A stretch of DNA of 64,000 bases from Lachnospiraceae bacterium (GTDB lineage: Bacteria; Bacillota; Clostridia; Lachnospirales; Lachnospiraceae). The position numbers were made by a program, and so were the translations under genes. Below the pieces are notes generated by a model. That model was not told where the DNA came from. It did not search any database and saw nothing but the letters and a program-made list of their open reading frames with translations. Below are positions 9,251 through 18,192 of this stretch, piece after piece; within the stretch, counting starts at the first letter, position 1, and every line of letters begins with the position of its first letter. The stretch covers positions 6,342-70,341 of the forward strand of contig CAADTT010000026.1 in the NCBI GenBank assembly GCA_900752065.1, written 5' to 3'.

Positions 9251-9297
9251 ATGCAGCAGCAATCAGGGAAGTGATGATTTCCCAATTGCTGCTGCAT
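9251..9297. terminator. bidirectional terminator between convergent genes
   Basis: A 13-bp perfect stem ATGCAGCAGCAAT/ATTGCTGCTGCAT (9251-9263 with 9285-9297), extended inside by GGGAA/TTTCCC. It lies between the ends of the DUF2284 gene and the minus-strand activase gene. The T-rich tract on the plus side is GTTTGTTTT. Confidence 0.8.
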
Positions 9298-9330
9298 GTT
9301 TGTTTTCACAGGAAAAATCCAATTTGATGT

Positions 9331-12300
9331 TTACTTTTCTTCTGCCTTCAGATTCTTCATCGCCGTAGACAGCATCAGTTTGATTCGGTTGAGCTGATTT
9401 ACCTCGCTGGCTCCCGGATCGTAGTCGATGGCTACGATGTTGGAGAGCGGATACTGGTGCCGCAGCTCTTTGATGACGCCTTTTCCGACTACATGGTTCG
9501 GCAGGCAGCCGAAGGGCTGGGTACACACGATGTTGTTTGTGCCGGAGTGAATCAGCTCCAGCATCTCTCCGGTCAGGAACCATCCTTCGCCTGTCTGGTT
9601 GCCCAGAGATACGATGGATTTTGCATAGTTTGCCAGATTCTCGATGTGAGCGGGCGGGTCAAAGTGCTCGCTCTTTGCAAATTCTTCTGCGGCGGTCTTA
9701 CGGAACATTTCAAGGGCTTTGATTCCCAGATTACTGAATCGCGCGGTGGACTTCTTCATACCAAGTTCTTCTGCTTTGAAGTTGCTGTTGTAGAAGCAGT
9801 AAAGCAGGAAGTCCGCCAGGTCAGGCACGACAGCCTCGGCGCCTTCCGCTTCCAGCAGATCTACCAGGTAGTTATTGGCAGCCGGCAGGAATTTTACCAG
9901 AATCTCACCGACGACGCCGACCTTCGGCTTCTTCTCATCTGTAATCGGCAGCTTATCAAAGTCCCGGATGATTTCACGGCAGAGTTTTTTAAACTCTCCG
10001 TAGGAAGGATTTTTGCCGGAAATGAATTTCTTACAGCGTTCCTCCCATTTCTGATGAAGGGCATTGGCGGAGCCTTTCACCTGCTCATAAGGGCGCATCC
10101 GGTAGAGACAGCGCATAAAGATGTCTCCGAAGATCAGACCGTAGATTCCACGCATGGCAAGCCCGGGGGAAAGCTTAAATCCCGGATTCTTTTCCAGACC
10201 GCTCAGGTTGATGGAGATGACGGGAATCTGGGGATGCCCCGCTTTTTCCAGCGCACGCCGGATGAACCCGATGTAGTTGCTGGCACGGCAGCCGCCGCCC
10301 GTCTGGGAAATCAATACGGCTGTTTTATTCAGGTCATATTTGCCGGACTGAATCGCCTCCATGATCTGTCCCACGACGATCAGAGACGGATAGCAGGCAT
10401 CATTGTTTACGTATTTCAGTCCCACATCCACCGTCTTCCGGTTGTCTGTCTTTCCGAGTACTTCCAGATGGTAGCCGGAAGCGTTGAAAGCTGTTTCCAG
10501 CAGATTAAAGTGAAGCGGCGCCATCTGCGGACAGAGAATGGTGTAGTCTTTCCGCATCTGTTTCGTAAAGATCACACGATTGATGTTGGCAGGTGCGATG
10601 TTGCGGTGCGTCTCCTTCTGTTCCCGCACACGGATCGCAGCAATCAGGGAGCGGATACGGATGCGGGCGGCGCCCAGGTTGTTGACCTCATCGATCTTCA
10701 GGCAGGTGTAGATCTTTCCGGACTTTGTCAGAATATCGCCGACCGCATCGGTGGTGACGGCATCCAGACCGCAGCCAAAGGAATTGAGCTGGATCAGATC
10801 CAGATCGTCAACCGTCTTTACATAGTTTGCCGCAGCGTAGAGGCGGCTGTGATACATCCACTGGTCCATGACGATCAGCGGGCGCTCCGGCGGATTGATA
10901 TCAGAAATCGAATCCTCCGTCAGAACAGCAAGACCGTAGGAATTGATCAGCTCCGGGATTCCGTGGTTGATCTCGGAATCGATGTGGTAAGGACGGCCTG
11001 CCAGCACGATGCCCCGGCGGTGGTTCTCCTTCATCCACTGCAGTGTTTTCTGGCCTTCCTCATAAACGGCCTGACGGCAGCGGTCCATCTCCTCCCAGCC
11101 TTCCTTTGCGGCGGTGCGGATCTCCTCTGCCGGAATCTCCGGAAAAGTTTTAATCAACTGGTTTGCGGCAGTCTCCAGACTGGTCAGCGCCAGGAAGGGA
11201 TTGCGAAAGTCGATGTTCTCCGTTTTCAGCTCATCGATGTTGTTCTTAATGTTTTCAGCATAAGAAGTGACGATGGGGCAGTTGTAGTGGTTGTTGGAGT
11301 CAGGGAATTCATTTCTCTCATAGGGAATACACGGATAGAAGATGAATTTCACGCCCTGTTTGATCAGCCAGGTCACATGTCCGTGGGCCAGCTTCGCCGG
11401 GTAGCACTCGGACTCGCTGGGGATGGACTCGATGCCCAGCTCGTAAATCTTCCGGTTGGAAGGCGGGGAAAGAATCACCCGGTATCCAAGCTTCGTAAAG
11501 AAGGTATGCCAGAACGGGTAGTTTTCGTACATGTTCAGGACACGGGGGATTCCCACCACGCCCCTTCTGGCCTCGTCCATTTCCAGGGAAGCGCGCTTAA
11601 ACAGCAGCTTATTTTTAAAATCATAGAGATTCGGAATGTTCTCTTTATTTTTTTCCTTGCCGATACCCCGCTCGCAGCGGTTTCCGCTGACGAACTGGCG
11701 GCCTCCGGTAAAGCGGTTGATGGTCAGACGGCACTGGTTCGTGCAGCCCTTACACTTTGCCATGGTGGTGGTAAACTCCAGGCGGTTGATCTTATCGATG
11801 GAGAGCATGGTTGTCTCCATGCCGTCTTGATAGCGTTCCCTGGCGATCAGAGCTGCGCCGAAGGCACCCATGATCCCGGCAATGTCCGGCCGGATGGCCT
11901 CGCAGTCTGCGATTTTCTCAAAGCTGCGGAGTACGGCATCGTTGTAGAAGGTGCCGCCCTGGACGACGATATGACGTCCAAGCTCTGAGGCATCGGAAAC
12001 CTTAATTACCTTATATAAAGCATTTTTGATGACAGAGTAGGCAAGCCCGGCGGAGATATCAGAAACCTCTGCGCCCTCCTTCTGTGCCTGCTTTACTTTC
12101 GAGTTCATGAATACGGTACAGCGTGTCCCCAGGTCAATGGGATGCTTTGCAAAGAGCGCCGCTTTTGCGAAGTCCTGTACACTGTAGTTGAGGGATTTCG
12201 CGAAGGTTTCAATGAAAGAGCCGCAGCCGGAGGAACAGGCCTCGTTGAGCTGCACACTGTCTACGGTCTGGTTCTTGATCTTGATACATTTCATATCCTG

Positions 12301-13575
12301 ACCGCCGATGTCCAAGATGCAGTCTACCTCCGGGTCAAAGAAAGCAGCGGCATAATAGTGGGAAACCGTCTCCACCTCGCCCTCATCCAGCATCAGAGCC
12401 GCCTTGATCAGCGCTTCGCCGTATCCCGTGGAGCAGGAGTAGACGATCTTTGCCGTGGAGGGCAGCAGGCTGTAGATTTCCTTAATAGCCCGGATAGTCG
12501 TCTTTAGGGGACTTCCGTTGTTGTTGCTGTAAAAGGAATAGAGCAATGCGCCGTCCTCGCCTACCAGGGCCGCTTTTGTGGTGGTAGAGCCTGCGTCGAT
12601 GCCGAGGAAGCAGTTGCCCTCGTAGGTTTCCAGGTCACCCGTCACCACGTTATATTGGTTCTGGCGGCGGATAAACGTTTCATAGTCCTCCTTCGAGGAA
12701 AAGAGCGGCTCCATGCGGGCTACCTCAAACTCCATCTTGATGGAGGAAGAAAGCTTCCCAATCATATCGCTAAGAGAGATGGTAACCTCTTCTTTATAAT
12801 TCATGGCGGAGCCGATGGCTGCAAACAGGTGGGAATTTTCCGGCGTGATAGCGTGGGCATCGTCCAGTTTGAGCGTGCGGATAAAAGCAGCCTTCAGCTC
12901 AGAAAGGAAGTGCAGAGGGCCGCCTAAGAACGCCACATGGCCGCGTATCGGTTTGCCGCAGGCGAGACCGCTGATGGTCTGATTTACTACCGCCTGAAAG
13001 ATTGATGCGGAAAGGTCCTCCTTCGTAGCGCCCTCGTTGATCAGGGGCTGGATATCGGACTTGGCAAATACGCCGCAGCGTGCCGCGATGTCGTAGAGGG
13101 ACTTATAGTTTTTTGCATATTCATTGAGTCCGGTGGCGTCTGTCTGCAGCAGGGAGGCCATCTGGTCGATGAAGGAGCCAGTACCTCCGGCACAGATTCC
13201 GTTCATTCGCTGCTCCACAGAGCCGCCCTCAAAATAGATGATCTTCGCATCTTCGCCGCCAAGCTCGATGGCTACGTCCGTCTGCGGGGCGTAGTCCTGA
13301 AGGGCAGTAGAGACTGCGATAACCTCCTGGACAAAGGGAACGCCCAGGTGTTTTGCCAGGGTCAGTCCGCCGGAGCCCGTGATCATAGGGGCAACCGTAA
13401 GCTCCCCAAGCTTGTCATAGGCTTTCTTCAAAAGGGAAGCCAGGGTTTCCTGAATATTTGCGTAATGGCGCTCGTAATCAGAAAACAGAAGCTCTTTTTG
13501 GGGACTTAATATTGCGATCTTTACGGTGGTGGAACCGATGTCGATTCCAAGAGTATGTAAATTCGTATGTTTCAT
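9331..13575 (-). CDS. large acyl-CoA dehydratase activase-like protein (tandem BcrAD/BadFG ATPase, DUF2229, HgdB-like)
   Basis: A 1,414-residue protein built like the fused family of 2-hydroxyacyl-CoA dehydratase activators. The first ASKHA ATPase module starts with LGIDIGSTTVKIAIL (about 9-23) and has its cluster cysteines in ICAGGTGSFID and ARCGVFAKSD. A second module starts with FLGIDAGSTTTKAAL (about 322-336) with ACSSGCGSFIE and TRCTVF. A cysteine-rich stretch CKGCTNQCRL follows near 610, then a DUF2229 region and a C-terminal HgdB-like part. The activators use ATP to push an electron into a dehydratase. No dehydratase, CoA-transferase or substrate pathway gene is next to it, so its partner is unknown. 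An in-frame TAA lies 6 bases before the ATG, fixing the start. Confidence 0.88.
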   Translation of the reverse strand: MKHTNLHTLGIDIGSTTVKIAILSPQKELLFSDYERHYANIQETLASLLKKAYDKLGELTVAPMITGSGGLTLAKHLGVPFVQEVIAVSTALQDYAPQTDVAIELGGEDAKIIYFEGGSVEQRMNGICAGGTGSFIDQMASLLQTDATGLNEYAKNYKSLYDIAARCGVFAKSDIQPLINEGATKEDLSASIFQAVVNQTISGLACGKPIRGHVAFLGGPLHFLSELKAAFIRTLKLDDAHAITPENSHLFAAIGSAMNYKEEVTISLSDMIGKLSSSIKMEFEVARMEPLFSSKEDYETFIRRQNQYNVVTGDLETYEGNCFLGIDAGSTTTKAALVGEDGALLYSFYSNNNGSPLKTTIRAIKEIYSLLPSTAKIVYSCSTGYGEALIKAALMLDEGEVETVSHYYAAAFFDPEVDCILDIGGQDMKCIKIKNQTVDSVQLNEACSSGCGSFIETFAKSLNYSVQDFAKAALFAKHPIDLGTRCTVFMNSKVKQAQKEGAEVSDISAGLAYSVIKNALYKVIKVSDASELGRHIVVQGGTFYNDAVLRSFEKIADCEAIRPDIAGIMGAFGAALIARERYQDGMETTMLSIDKINRLEFTTTMAKCKGCTNQCRLTINRFTGGRQFVSGNRCERGIGKEKNKENIPNLYDFKNKLLFKRASLEMDEARRGVVGIPRVLNMYENYPFWHTFFTKLGYRVILSPPSNRKIYELGIESIPSESECYPAKLAHGHVTWLIKQGVKFIFYPCIPYERNEFPDSNNHYNCPIVTSYAENIKNNIDELKTENIDFRNPFLALTSLETAANQLIKTFPEIPAEEIRTAAKEGWEEMDRCRQAVYEEGQKTLQWMKENHRRGIVLAGRPYHIDSEINHGIPELINSYGLAVLTEDSISDINPPERPLIVMDQWMYHSRLYAAANYVKTVDDLDLIQLNSFGCGLDAVTTDAVGDILTKSGKIYTCLKIDEVNNLGAARIRIRSLIAAIRVREQKETHRNIAPANINRVIFTKQMRKDYTILCPQMAPLHFNLLETAFNASGYHLEVLGKTDNRKTVDVGLKYVNNDACYPSLIVVGQIMEAIQSGKYDLNKTAVLISQTGGGCRASNYIGFIRRALEKAGHPQIPVISINLSGLEKNPGFKLSPGLAMRGIYGLIFGDIFMRCLYRMRPYEQVKGSANALHQKWEERCKKFISGKNPSYGEFKKLCREIIRDFDKLPITDEKKPKVGVVGEILVKFLPAANNYLVDLLEAEGAEAVVPDLADFLLYCFYNSNFKAEELGMKKSTARFSNLGIKALEMFRKTAAEEFAKSEHFDPPAHIENLANYAKSIVSLGNQTGEGWFLTGEMLELIHSGTNNIVCTQPFGCLPNHVVGKGVIKELRHQYPLSNIVAIDYDPGASEVNQLNRIKLMLSTAMKNLKAEEK

Positions 13576-13582
13576 ATACAGT

Positions 13583-13606
13583 TACAGCGTACGCTGTATC
13601 CTCCTT
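13583..13606 (-). promoter_or_regulatory. palindrome between ribosome binding site and start of the activase gene
   Basis: On the minus strand AAGGAGG is followed by a perfect 16-base palindrome TACAGCGTACGCTGTA (13583-13598) and then the ATG at 13575. The linear distance from AAGGAGG to ATG is about 24 bases, too long for a normal site; folding the palindrome would shorten it. It could instead be a repressor operator. Confidence 0.5.
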
Positions 13607-13653
13607 ACTATTTAAATAAGTTCGGTTTGCTGTTACATTTAAAGGTCTTGCCT

Positions 13654-13682
13654 ATTATACGACAAAGTTCGGGAAATATCAA
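13654..13682 (-). promoter_or_regulatory. promoter of the activase gene
   Basis: Reading the minus strand: TTGATA, a 17-base spacer and TATAAT. The -10 complement is at 13654-13659 and the -35 complement at 13677-13682. Confidence 0.75.
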
Positions 13683-13776
13683 ATGTTAGAAATAAAAAAG
13701 TAATAGTAATTGTTACCGATTATTCTAAGAGAGTGTATGCGGGGATGTGGGGAAACATGCAAATACATGGTTTTGG

Positions 13777-13805
13777 TTGTATTATCCGGAAAAATTCGTT
13801 ATACT
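13777..13805 (+). promoter_or_regulatory. promoter of the AAA/nuclease-like gene at 13867
   Basis: TTGTAT (13777-13782), 17-base spacer, TATACT (13800-13805), about 60 bases before the start codon. Confidence 0.65.
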
Positions 13806-13866
13806 AAGAAAAATGGCAGGCTCTCAGGACAGATGAGGCAGGAGACCGCAGAGAGGAAGTGATACG

Positions 13867-15558
13867 ATGGCGTTTAAACCTTTGCCGATCGGCATAGAAA
13901 ATTTTCAGGAGCTGATAGAGAAGGGTTATTATTATGTAGATAAAACACGTTTTATAAAAGAACTGTTGGATTTTGGCGGAAAGGTAAACCTGGTTACCCG
14001 GCCGAGAAGGTTCGGAAAGACACTGAATATGAGTATGCTCCGCTGTTTTTTTGAGAGAGCGGAACGAGACACAGAACGGCTCTTTCGGGGACTGGCAATC
14101 ATGGATGCCGGGGAGGATTACACAAAGCATATGGCGCAGTATCCGGTCATCAGCATTTCTCTGAAATCCATGAAGCAGTCTAACTATGAACTGTCTTATA
14201 TCCAGATGAAAAAGGAAATAGCGGAAGAGTTTGGAAGGCATGATGAGCTTTTAGACTCCAGTAAACTGACAGAGGCAGAAAAGAGGCGCTATCAGTCCAT
14301 CCGTGATGTGCAGGGAAGCGAAGCGGATTATCTGGACGCACTGAAATTTTTATCCGCATGCATGGTAAAACATTATGGGAAAAAAGTCATTCTTTTGATT
14401 GATGAGTATGATGTTCCGCTGGAAAATTCCTATTTCGGAGGATTTTATGATAAAATGATCGCAGTCATCCGCTCACTGTTTGAGTCGGCCCTAAAGACGA
14501 ATGAAAATCTGGAGTTTTCTGTGATCACGGGCTGTCTTCGAATTTCGAAGGAGAGTATTTTTACAGGACTGAATAATTTGGAAATTATTTCTATCACAAA
14601 TCCTGTTTATGCGGAGCATTTTGGCTTTACGAAACAGGAAGTGAAGGATATGCTTCATTTCTATGGCAGGGATGAGAGTATGGCTACAACAAAAAAATGG
14701 TATGACGGATATCTTTTTGGCACGGCGGAGGTGTATAATCCCTGGAGTGTGCTGAATTTTATGAAGCAGTTGTGGATGAACCCACGCGCATTTCCCCAGC
14801 CCTTCTGGTCAAATACCAGTTCAAACAGCATCGTCAGAACTCTGGTGGAGAGGGCGGATATCAGGACGAAACAGGAGATCGAGACCCTGATCGAAGGCGG
14901 CAGCATTGAGAAACTCATCCACGAGGATATCACCTGTGAGGATATCGGAGCGGATCAGGCAAATGAGAATCTGTGGAATTTTCTGTTTTTCACAGGATAT
15001 TTAAAAAAGACGAAGGAACGCATGGAGGGGAATGTGCGGTACGTCACATTGACGATCCCCAATGAAGAGATCCGGTATCTTTATAAAAATACAGTATTGT
15101 CCTGGTTTGGGCAGAAGGTCAGGAAAAAGGATTTTACGATGTTCTACCGGAGCATCGTTCAGGGGGATGTATCTGCTTTTGAAAAGACGGTCACGGAAAT
15201 GCTTCGGGAGGGCATCAGCTTCTATGACAGCAAAGAAGCGTTTTATCACGGTTTTCTTATGGGGCTTTTGAACGGCATGGAGGATTACTATGCCTATTCC
15301 AACAGAGAAGCGGGGGATGGCCGCTATGATATCTGCCTGAAAAGCCTGGATGTGGAAAAACCGGCGGTGATCCTGGAGCTGAAGCTGGCTGTGAGCTACC
15401 GGGATATGGAGACAAAAAGCCGGATGGCGGTGGAGCAGATTAATCTGAAACGGTATGAAGAGGAGCTGGTTCAGGACGGCTATGAAAAGGTTTTATGCTA
15501 CGGCATTGCCTTCTATAAAAAAAATTGTAAAATAAATTTGGTGGTGAATGATGTATAA
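13867..15558 (+). CDS. AAA-ATPase-like protein with C-terminal PD-(D/E)XK nuclease-like domain
   Basis: A 563-residue member of a family abundant in gut Firmicutes and Bacteroidetes. The N-terminal module opens PLPIGIENF...YYYVDKTRFI and has a P-loop RPRRFGKT (45-52) and a Walker B ILLIDEYD (about 176-183). The C-terminal module has the nuclease-like arrangement GDGRYDI...VILELKLAV (about 480-510), that is Asp followed by Glu-x-Lys. The cellular role is unknown; mobile-element, defence and regulatory roles have been suggested for the family. It overlaps the tgt start by 8 bases, although tgt is unrelated. A paralogue lies at 36679-38295 and a decayed third copy at 30105-30476. Confidence 0.85.
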   Translation: MAFKPLPIGIENFQELIEKGYYYVDKTRFIKELLDFGGKVNLVTRPRRFGKTLNMSMLRCFFERAERDTERLFRGLAIMDAGEDYTKHMAQYPVISISLKSMKQSNYELSYIQMKKEIAEEFGRHDELLDSSKLTEAEKRRYQSIRDVQGSEADYLDALKFLSACMVKHYGKKVILLIDEYDVPLENSYFGGFYDKMIAVIRSLFESALKTNENLEFSVITGCLRISKESIFTGLNNLEIISITNPVYAEHFGFTKQEVKDMLHFYGRDESMATTKKWYDGYLFGTAEVYNPWSVLNFMKQLWMNPRAFPQPFWSNTSSNSIVRTLVERADIRTKQEIETLIEGGSIEKLIHEDITCEDIGADQANENLWNFLFFTGYLKKTKERMEGNVRYVTLTIPNEEIRYLYKNTVLSWFGQKVRKKDFTMFYRSIVQGDVSAFEKTVTEMLREGISFYDSKEAFYHGFLMGLLNGMEDYYAYSNREAGDGRYDICLKSLDVEKPAVILELKLAVSYRDMETKSRMAVEQINLKRYEEELVQDGYEKVLCYGIAFYKKNCKINLVVNDV

Positions 15559-16684
15559 GTTATTAAAAAGAGACGGATTAGCAAAGAGGGGAGAGCTTCA
15601 CACCGTACATGGTGTGATCCAGACCCCGGTTTTTATGAATGTGGGGACAGCGGCAGCCATTAAAGGCGCTGTGGCCACGACGGATCTGCAGGAGATCGGG
15701 ACCCAGGTGGAGCTGTCGAATACGTATCATCTACATGTGAGGCCGGGAGATCAGGTGGTAAAGAAACTCGGCGGATTACATAAGTTTATGAACTGGGACA
15801 AGCCGATTCTGACAGACTCCGGCGGATTCCAGGTGTTTTCTCTGGCGGGACTTCGAAAGATTAAGGAGGAAGGCGTTTACTTCAATTCCCATGTAGACGG
15901 AAGAAAAATTTTCATGGGACCGGAGGAGAGTATGCAGATCCAGTCGAATCTGGCATCTACCATTGCTATGGCTTTTGATGAATGCCCCTCCAGTGTGGCG
16001 GAGCGTTCTTACGTACAGGCATCGGTAGAACGCACGACCCGCTGGCTGGCACGGTGTAAGGCGGAGATGCAGCGGCTGAACGGTCTGCCGGATACGATCA
16101 ATCCCCACCAAATGCTCTTTGCGATCAATCAGGGCGCCATTTACGACGATATCCGCATTGAACATGCGAAGGAGATCGCAGCGATGGAGCTGGACGGCTA
16201 TGCCGTGGGCGGTCTGGCCGTGGGGGAGTCCCATGAGGAAATGTATCATATTCTGGATGTGACTGTGCCGTATCTTCCGGTGGAGAAACCTACCTATCTG
16301 ATGGGGGTGGGGACGCCGGCAAATATTCTGGAGGCGGTAGACCGGGGCGTGGATTTCTTTGACTGTGTGTACCCCAGCAGAAACGGACGTCACGGACATG
16401 TGTACACCAGCCGCGGCAAGCTGAACCTGTTTAATGCAAAGTACGAGCTGGATGACCGGCCGATCGAGGAGGGCTGCCAGTGTCCGGCATGCCGCAGCTA
16501 CAGCAGGGCGTATATCCGCCATCTTTTAAAGGCGAAGGAAATGCTGGGAATGCGTCTGTGCGTCCTCCATAATCTGTATTTTTATAATCATCTGATGGAA
16601 GAGATCAGAAACGCCATCGATGCCGGAGAATACAAGAGCTATAAGAAAGCGAAGCTGGAAGGGCTGTTGGGAGAGCAGCCATAA
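15551..16684 (+). CDS. tgt: queuine/preQ1 tRNA-guanine transglycosylase
   Basis: Exchanges guanine 34 for preQ1 in the anticodon of GUN-type tRNAs, the base-insertion step of queuosine synthesis. Two adjacent ATG codons (15548, 15551) are possible; the second is better spaced from GGTGG. About 377 residues. The proton-acceptor region DSGGFQVFSL (about 91-100), nucleophile region VDFFDCVYPSRNGRHG, and the zinc site CQCPAC...C...H near the C-terminus are all intact. The start overlaps the previous gene by 8 bases. It ends at a two-way terminator shared with yajC; the yajC-tgt neighbourhood is common in bacteria, here in convergent orientation. Confidence 0.96.
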   Translation: MYKLLKRDGLAKRGELHTVHGVIQTPVFMNVGTAAAIKGAVATTDLQEIGTQVELSNTYHLHVRPGDQVVKKLGGLHKFMNWDKPILTDSGGFQVFSLAGLRKIKEEGVYFNSHVDGRKIFMGPEESMQIQSNLASTIAMAFDECPSSVAERSYVQASVERTTRWLARCKAEMQRLNGLPDTINPHQMLFAINQGAIYDDIRIEHAKEIAAMELDGYAVGGLAVGESHEEMYHILDVTVPYLPVEKPTYLMGVGTPANILEAVDRGVDFFDCVYPSRNGRHGHVYTSRGKLNLFNAKYELDDRPIEEGCQCPACRSYSRAYIRHLLKAKEMLGMRLCVLHNLYFYNHLMEEIRNAIDAGEYKSYKKAKLEGLLGEQP

Positions 16685-16704
16685 TTTTCTTCAAAAAAAA
16701 TAAG

Positions 16705-16728
16705 AAATGCCGGAGAGATCCGGCATTT
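16705..16728. terminator. bidirectional terminator between tgt and yajC
   Basis: A perfect 10-bp stem AAATGCCGGA/TCCGGCATTT with loop GAGA. Eight A lie on the left (T tract for the minus strand), and CCTGTTGTTTT lies on the right. Confidence 0.85.
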
Positions 16729-16737
16729 CCTGTTGTT

Positions 16738-17052
16738 TTATAATTCAGCCTTTTCAACTGCGGCAATCGCAGTTTTTTTCATCGGGATACGGCAGTTCTT
16801 ATTGCTTCCGAATTCAACGATAACATCCTCATCGGTAATGTCGATGATCACGCCGTAAAAGCCGCCGGTAGTTACCACACTGTCGCCGATCGCCATCTCT
16901 GAGAGCATAGCGTCAATTCTTTTCTGCTCCTTTTTCTGCGGACGGATTGCCATAAAATACATGATGACACCGATGACAAGCACATAAAAGATGAGCATAA
17001 AAAGGGCGGAACCGCCGCCTGCTGCCGCTTCTGTTCCTGATAATAAATTCAT
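16738..17052 (-). CDS. yajC: preprotein translocase subunit YajC
   Basis: Single-pass membrane protein of 104 residues associated with SecDF. A membrane segment LFMLIFYVLVIGVIMYFMAI (about 18-37) is followed by the family signature RPQKKEQKR and a small soluble domain with GDSVVTTGGFYGVI. It starts at ATG 17052 with a GGAGG just upstream. secD and secF are not in the window. Confidence 0.93.
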   Translation of the reverse strand: MNLLSGTEAAAGGGSALFMLIFYVLVIGVIMYFMAIRPQKKEQKRIDAMLSEMAIGDSVVTTGGFYGVIIDITDEDVIVEFGSNKNCRIPMKKTAIAAVEKAEL

Positions 17053-17159
17053 GTTGTTTCCTCCTGTGTTTCATTCTGTAATTTCGGTTTTGACATCTGA
17101 ACCAATCTTATCTATCATACACAATTTATCAGCACACTTCAAGCATTTTCGGGAAAAAT

Positions 17160-18164
17160 TTATGAGTACGGCATAAACCGCCCGATAATTTCAGAAACGC
17201 CATCCTCGTTGTTGGTACGTTTGGTCACATAGTCTGCGGCAGCCTTCACCTCCGGAGCCGCATTCGCCATCGCCACGCCGATGCCGGCGGCCTGGATCAT
17301 GGAAATATCGTTTTCCGCATCTCCGGCAGCGATCGTGTTCGCCAGAGGAATGCCAAGGTATTCGCAGAGGATGCGGACAGCCGTGCCTTTGGAGATGCCC
17401 GGAGCAACATGCTCCAGATACTGGGGGCTGGAAAAGAAGCGGTCAAGCTTACCCTCACACCATTCGGCAGTCCTATCACGGAAGCGCAGCAGCTTGTCGT
17501 GATCGTTCAGGTCCATGACGATCATCTTTACAGGCTCTTTGTCGAGCGCTTCGATGATGTCAGGGACGATGCGCCCCCGCACTTTTATGGATCTCATATA
17601 AGACTGGAGGGCTGGTGTGTCTGCTTCGGTGAGGATTTCCACATCATTGTAGGTCTGGCAGTGCAGTCCCATTTCTTTTGCTTTGTCAAAAATATAGCGG
17701 ACATAGGGGAGCGGAACCGTTTTTCTGTAAATGCTCTTCTGATTTTCCGTATCGTAAATCTCGCCGCCGTTAAAGGAGATGACATAGCACCCCTTTCCGG
17801 TAAGCCCCAGATTTTCCGCCTGTGCAATGGCGCTGACAAGAGGGCGGCCTGTGGCGATTACGACGCTGTGTCCGGCTTCCAGCGCTTTTTTTATCGCTTT
17901 ACGGTTCCCGGACGTAAATTCTTTCTGATCATTCAGGAGAGTACCGTCCAGATCAAGAAAAATGATTTTCCGGTTCTTTTCTTTTTCCATCAGTTCTTCC
18001 AGTGCCTCATCGCTGTCGGAGATCCACACATCTTCTTCCTCAGCCGTAAGGCCAAGGTACTCTCTGAGCGTACAGGGTTCCTCACTATCGTTCCATTTGT
18101 CTGTTTCGTCAAAAATGGCTTCAAAGGGCAGTTCGCCTTTCATATATAATTCTCTGAATTTCAT
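17160..18164 (-). CDS. Cof-type HAD-superfamily phosphatase with N-terminal extension
   Basis: A 334-residue HAD hydrolase. Motif I FLDLDGTLLND (about 69-79), motif II VIATGRP and motif IV AAGDAENDISMI are intact, with a Cof-type C2 cap between, so sugar-phosphate or phosphoamino substrates are likely. About 65 residues precede motif I, beginning MKFRELYMKGELPFEAI and containing LREYLGLTAEEE; Cof proteins normally start almost at motif I. The extension looks like a separate small helical domain fused on. It starts at ATG 18164 with GGAGG and lies 28 bases after the PHP gene, so both are probably co-transcribed. Confidence 0.88.
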   Translation of the reverse strand: MKFRELYMKGELPFEAIFDETDKWNDSEEPCTLREYLGLTAEEEDVWISDSDEALEELMEKEKNRKIIFLDLDGTLLNDQKEFTSGNRKAIKKALEAGHSVVIATGRPLVSAIAQAENLGLTGKGCYVISFNGGEIYDTENQKSIYRKTVPLPYVRYIFDKAKEMGLHCQTYNDVEILTEADTPALQSYMRSIKVRGRIVPDIIEALDKEPVKMIVMDLNDHDKLLRFRDRTAEWCEGKLDRFFSSPQYLEHVAPGISKGTAVRILCEYLGIPLANTIAAGDAENDISMIQAAGIGVAMANAAPEVKAAADYVTKRTNNEDGVSEIIGRFMPYS

Positions 18165-18192
18165 AAATGCCTCCGGTATTTGGGGATGGGTA

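Noticed and set aside
9457..11988. 843-codon open frame on the plus strand opposite the activase gene
   Set aside because: Its translation is rich in His, Gln and Val with no domain, as expected for the complement of a high-GC3 gene; the minus-strand protein shows clear family motifs over the same bases.
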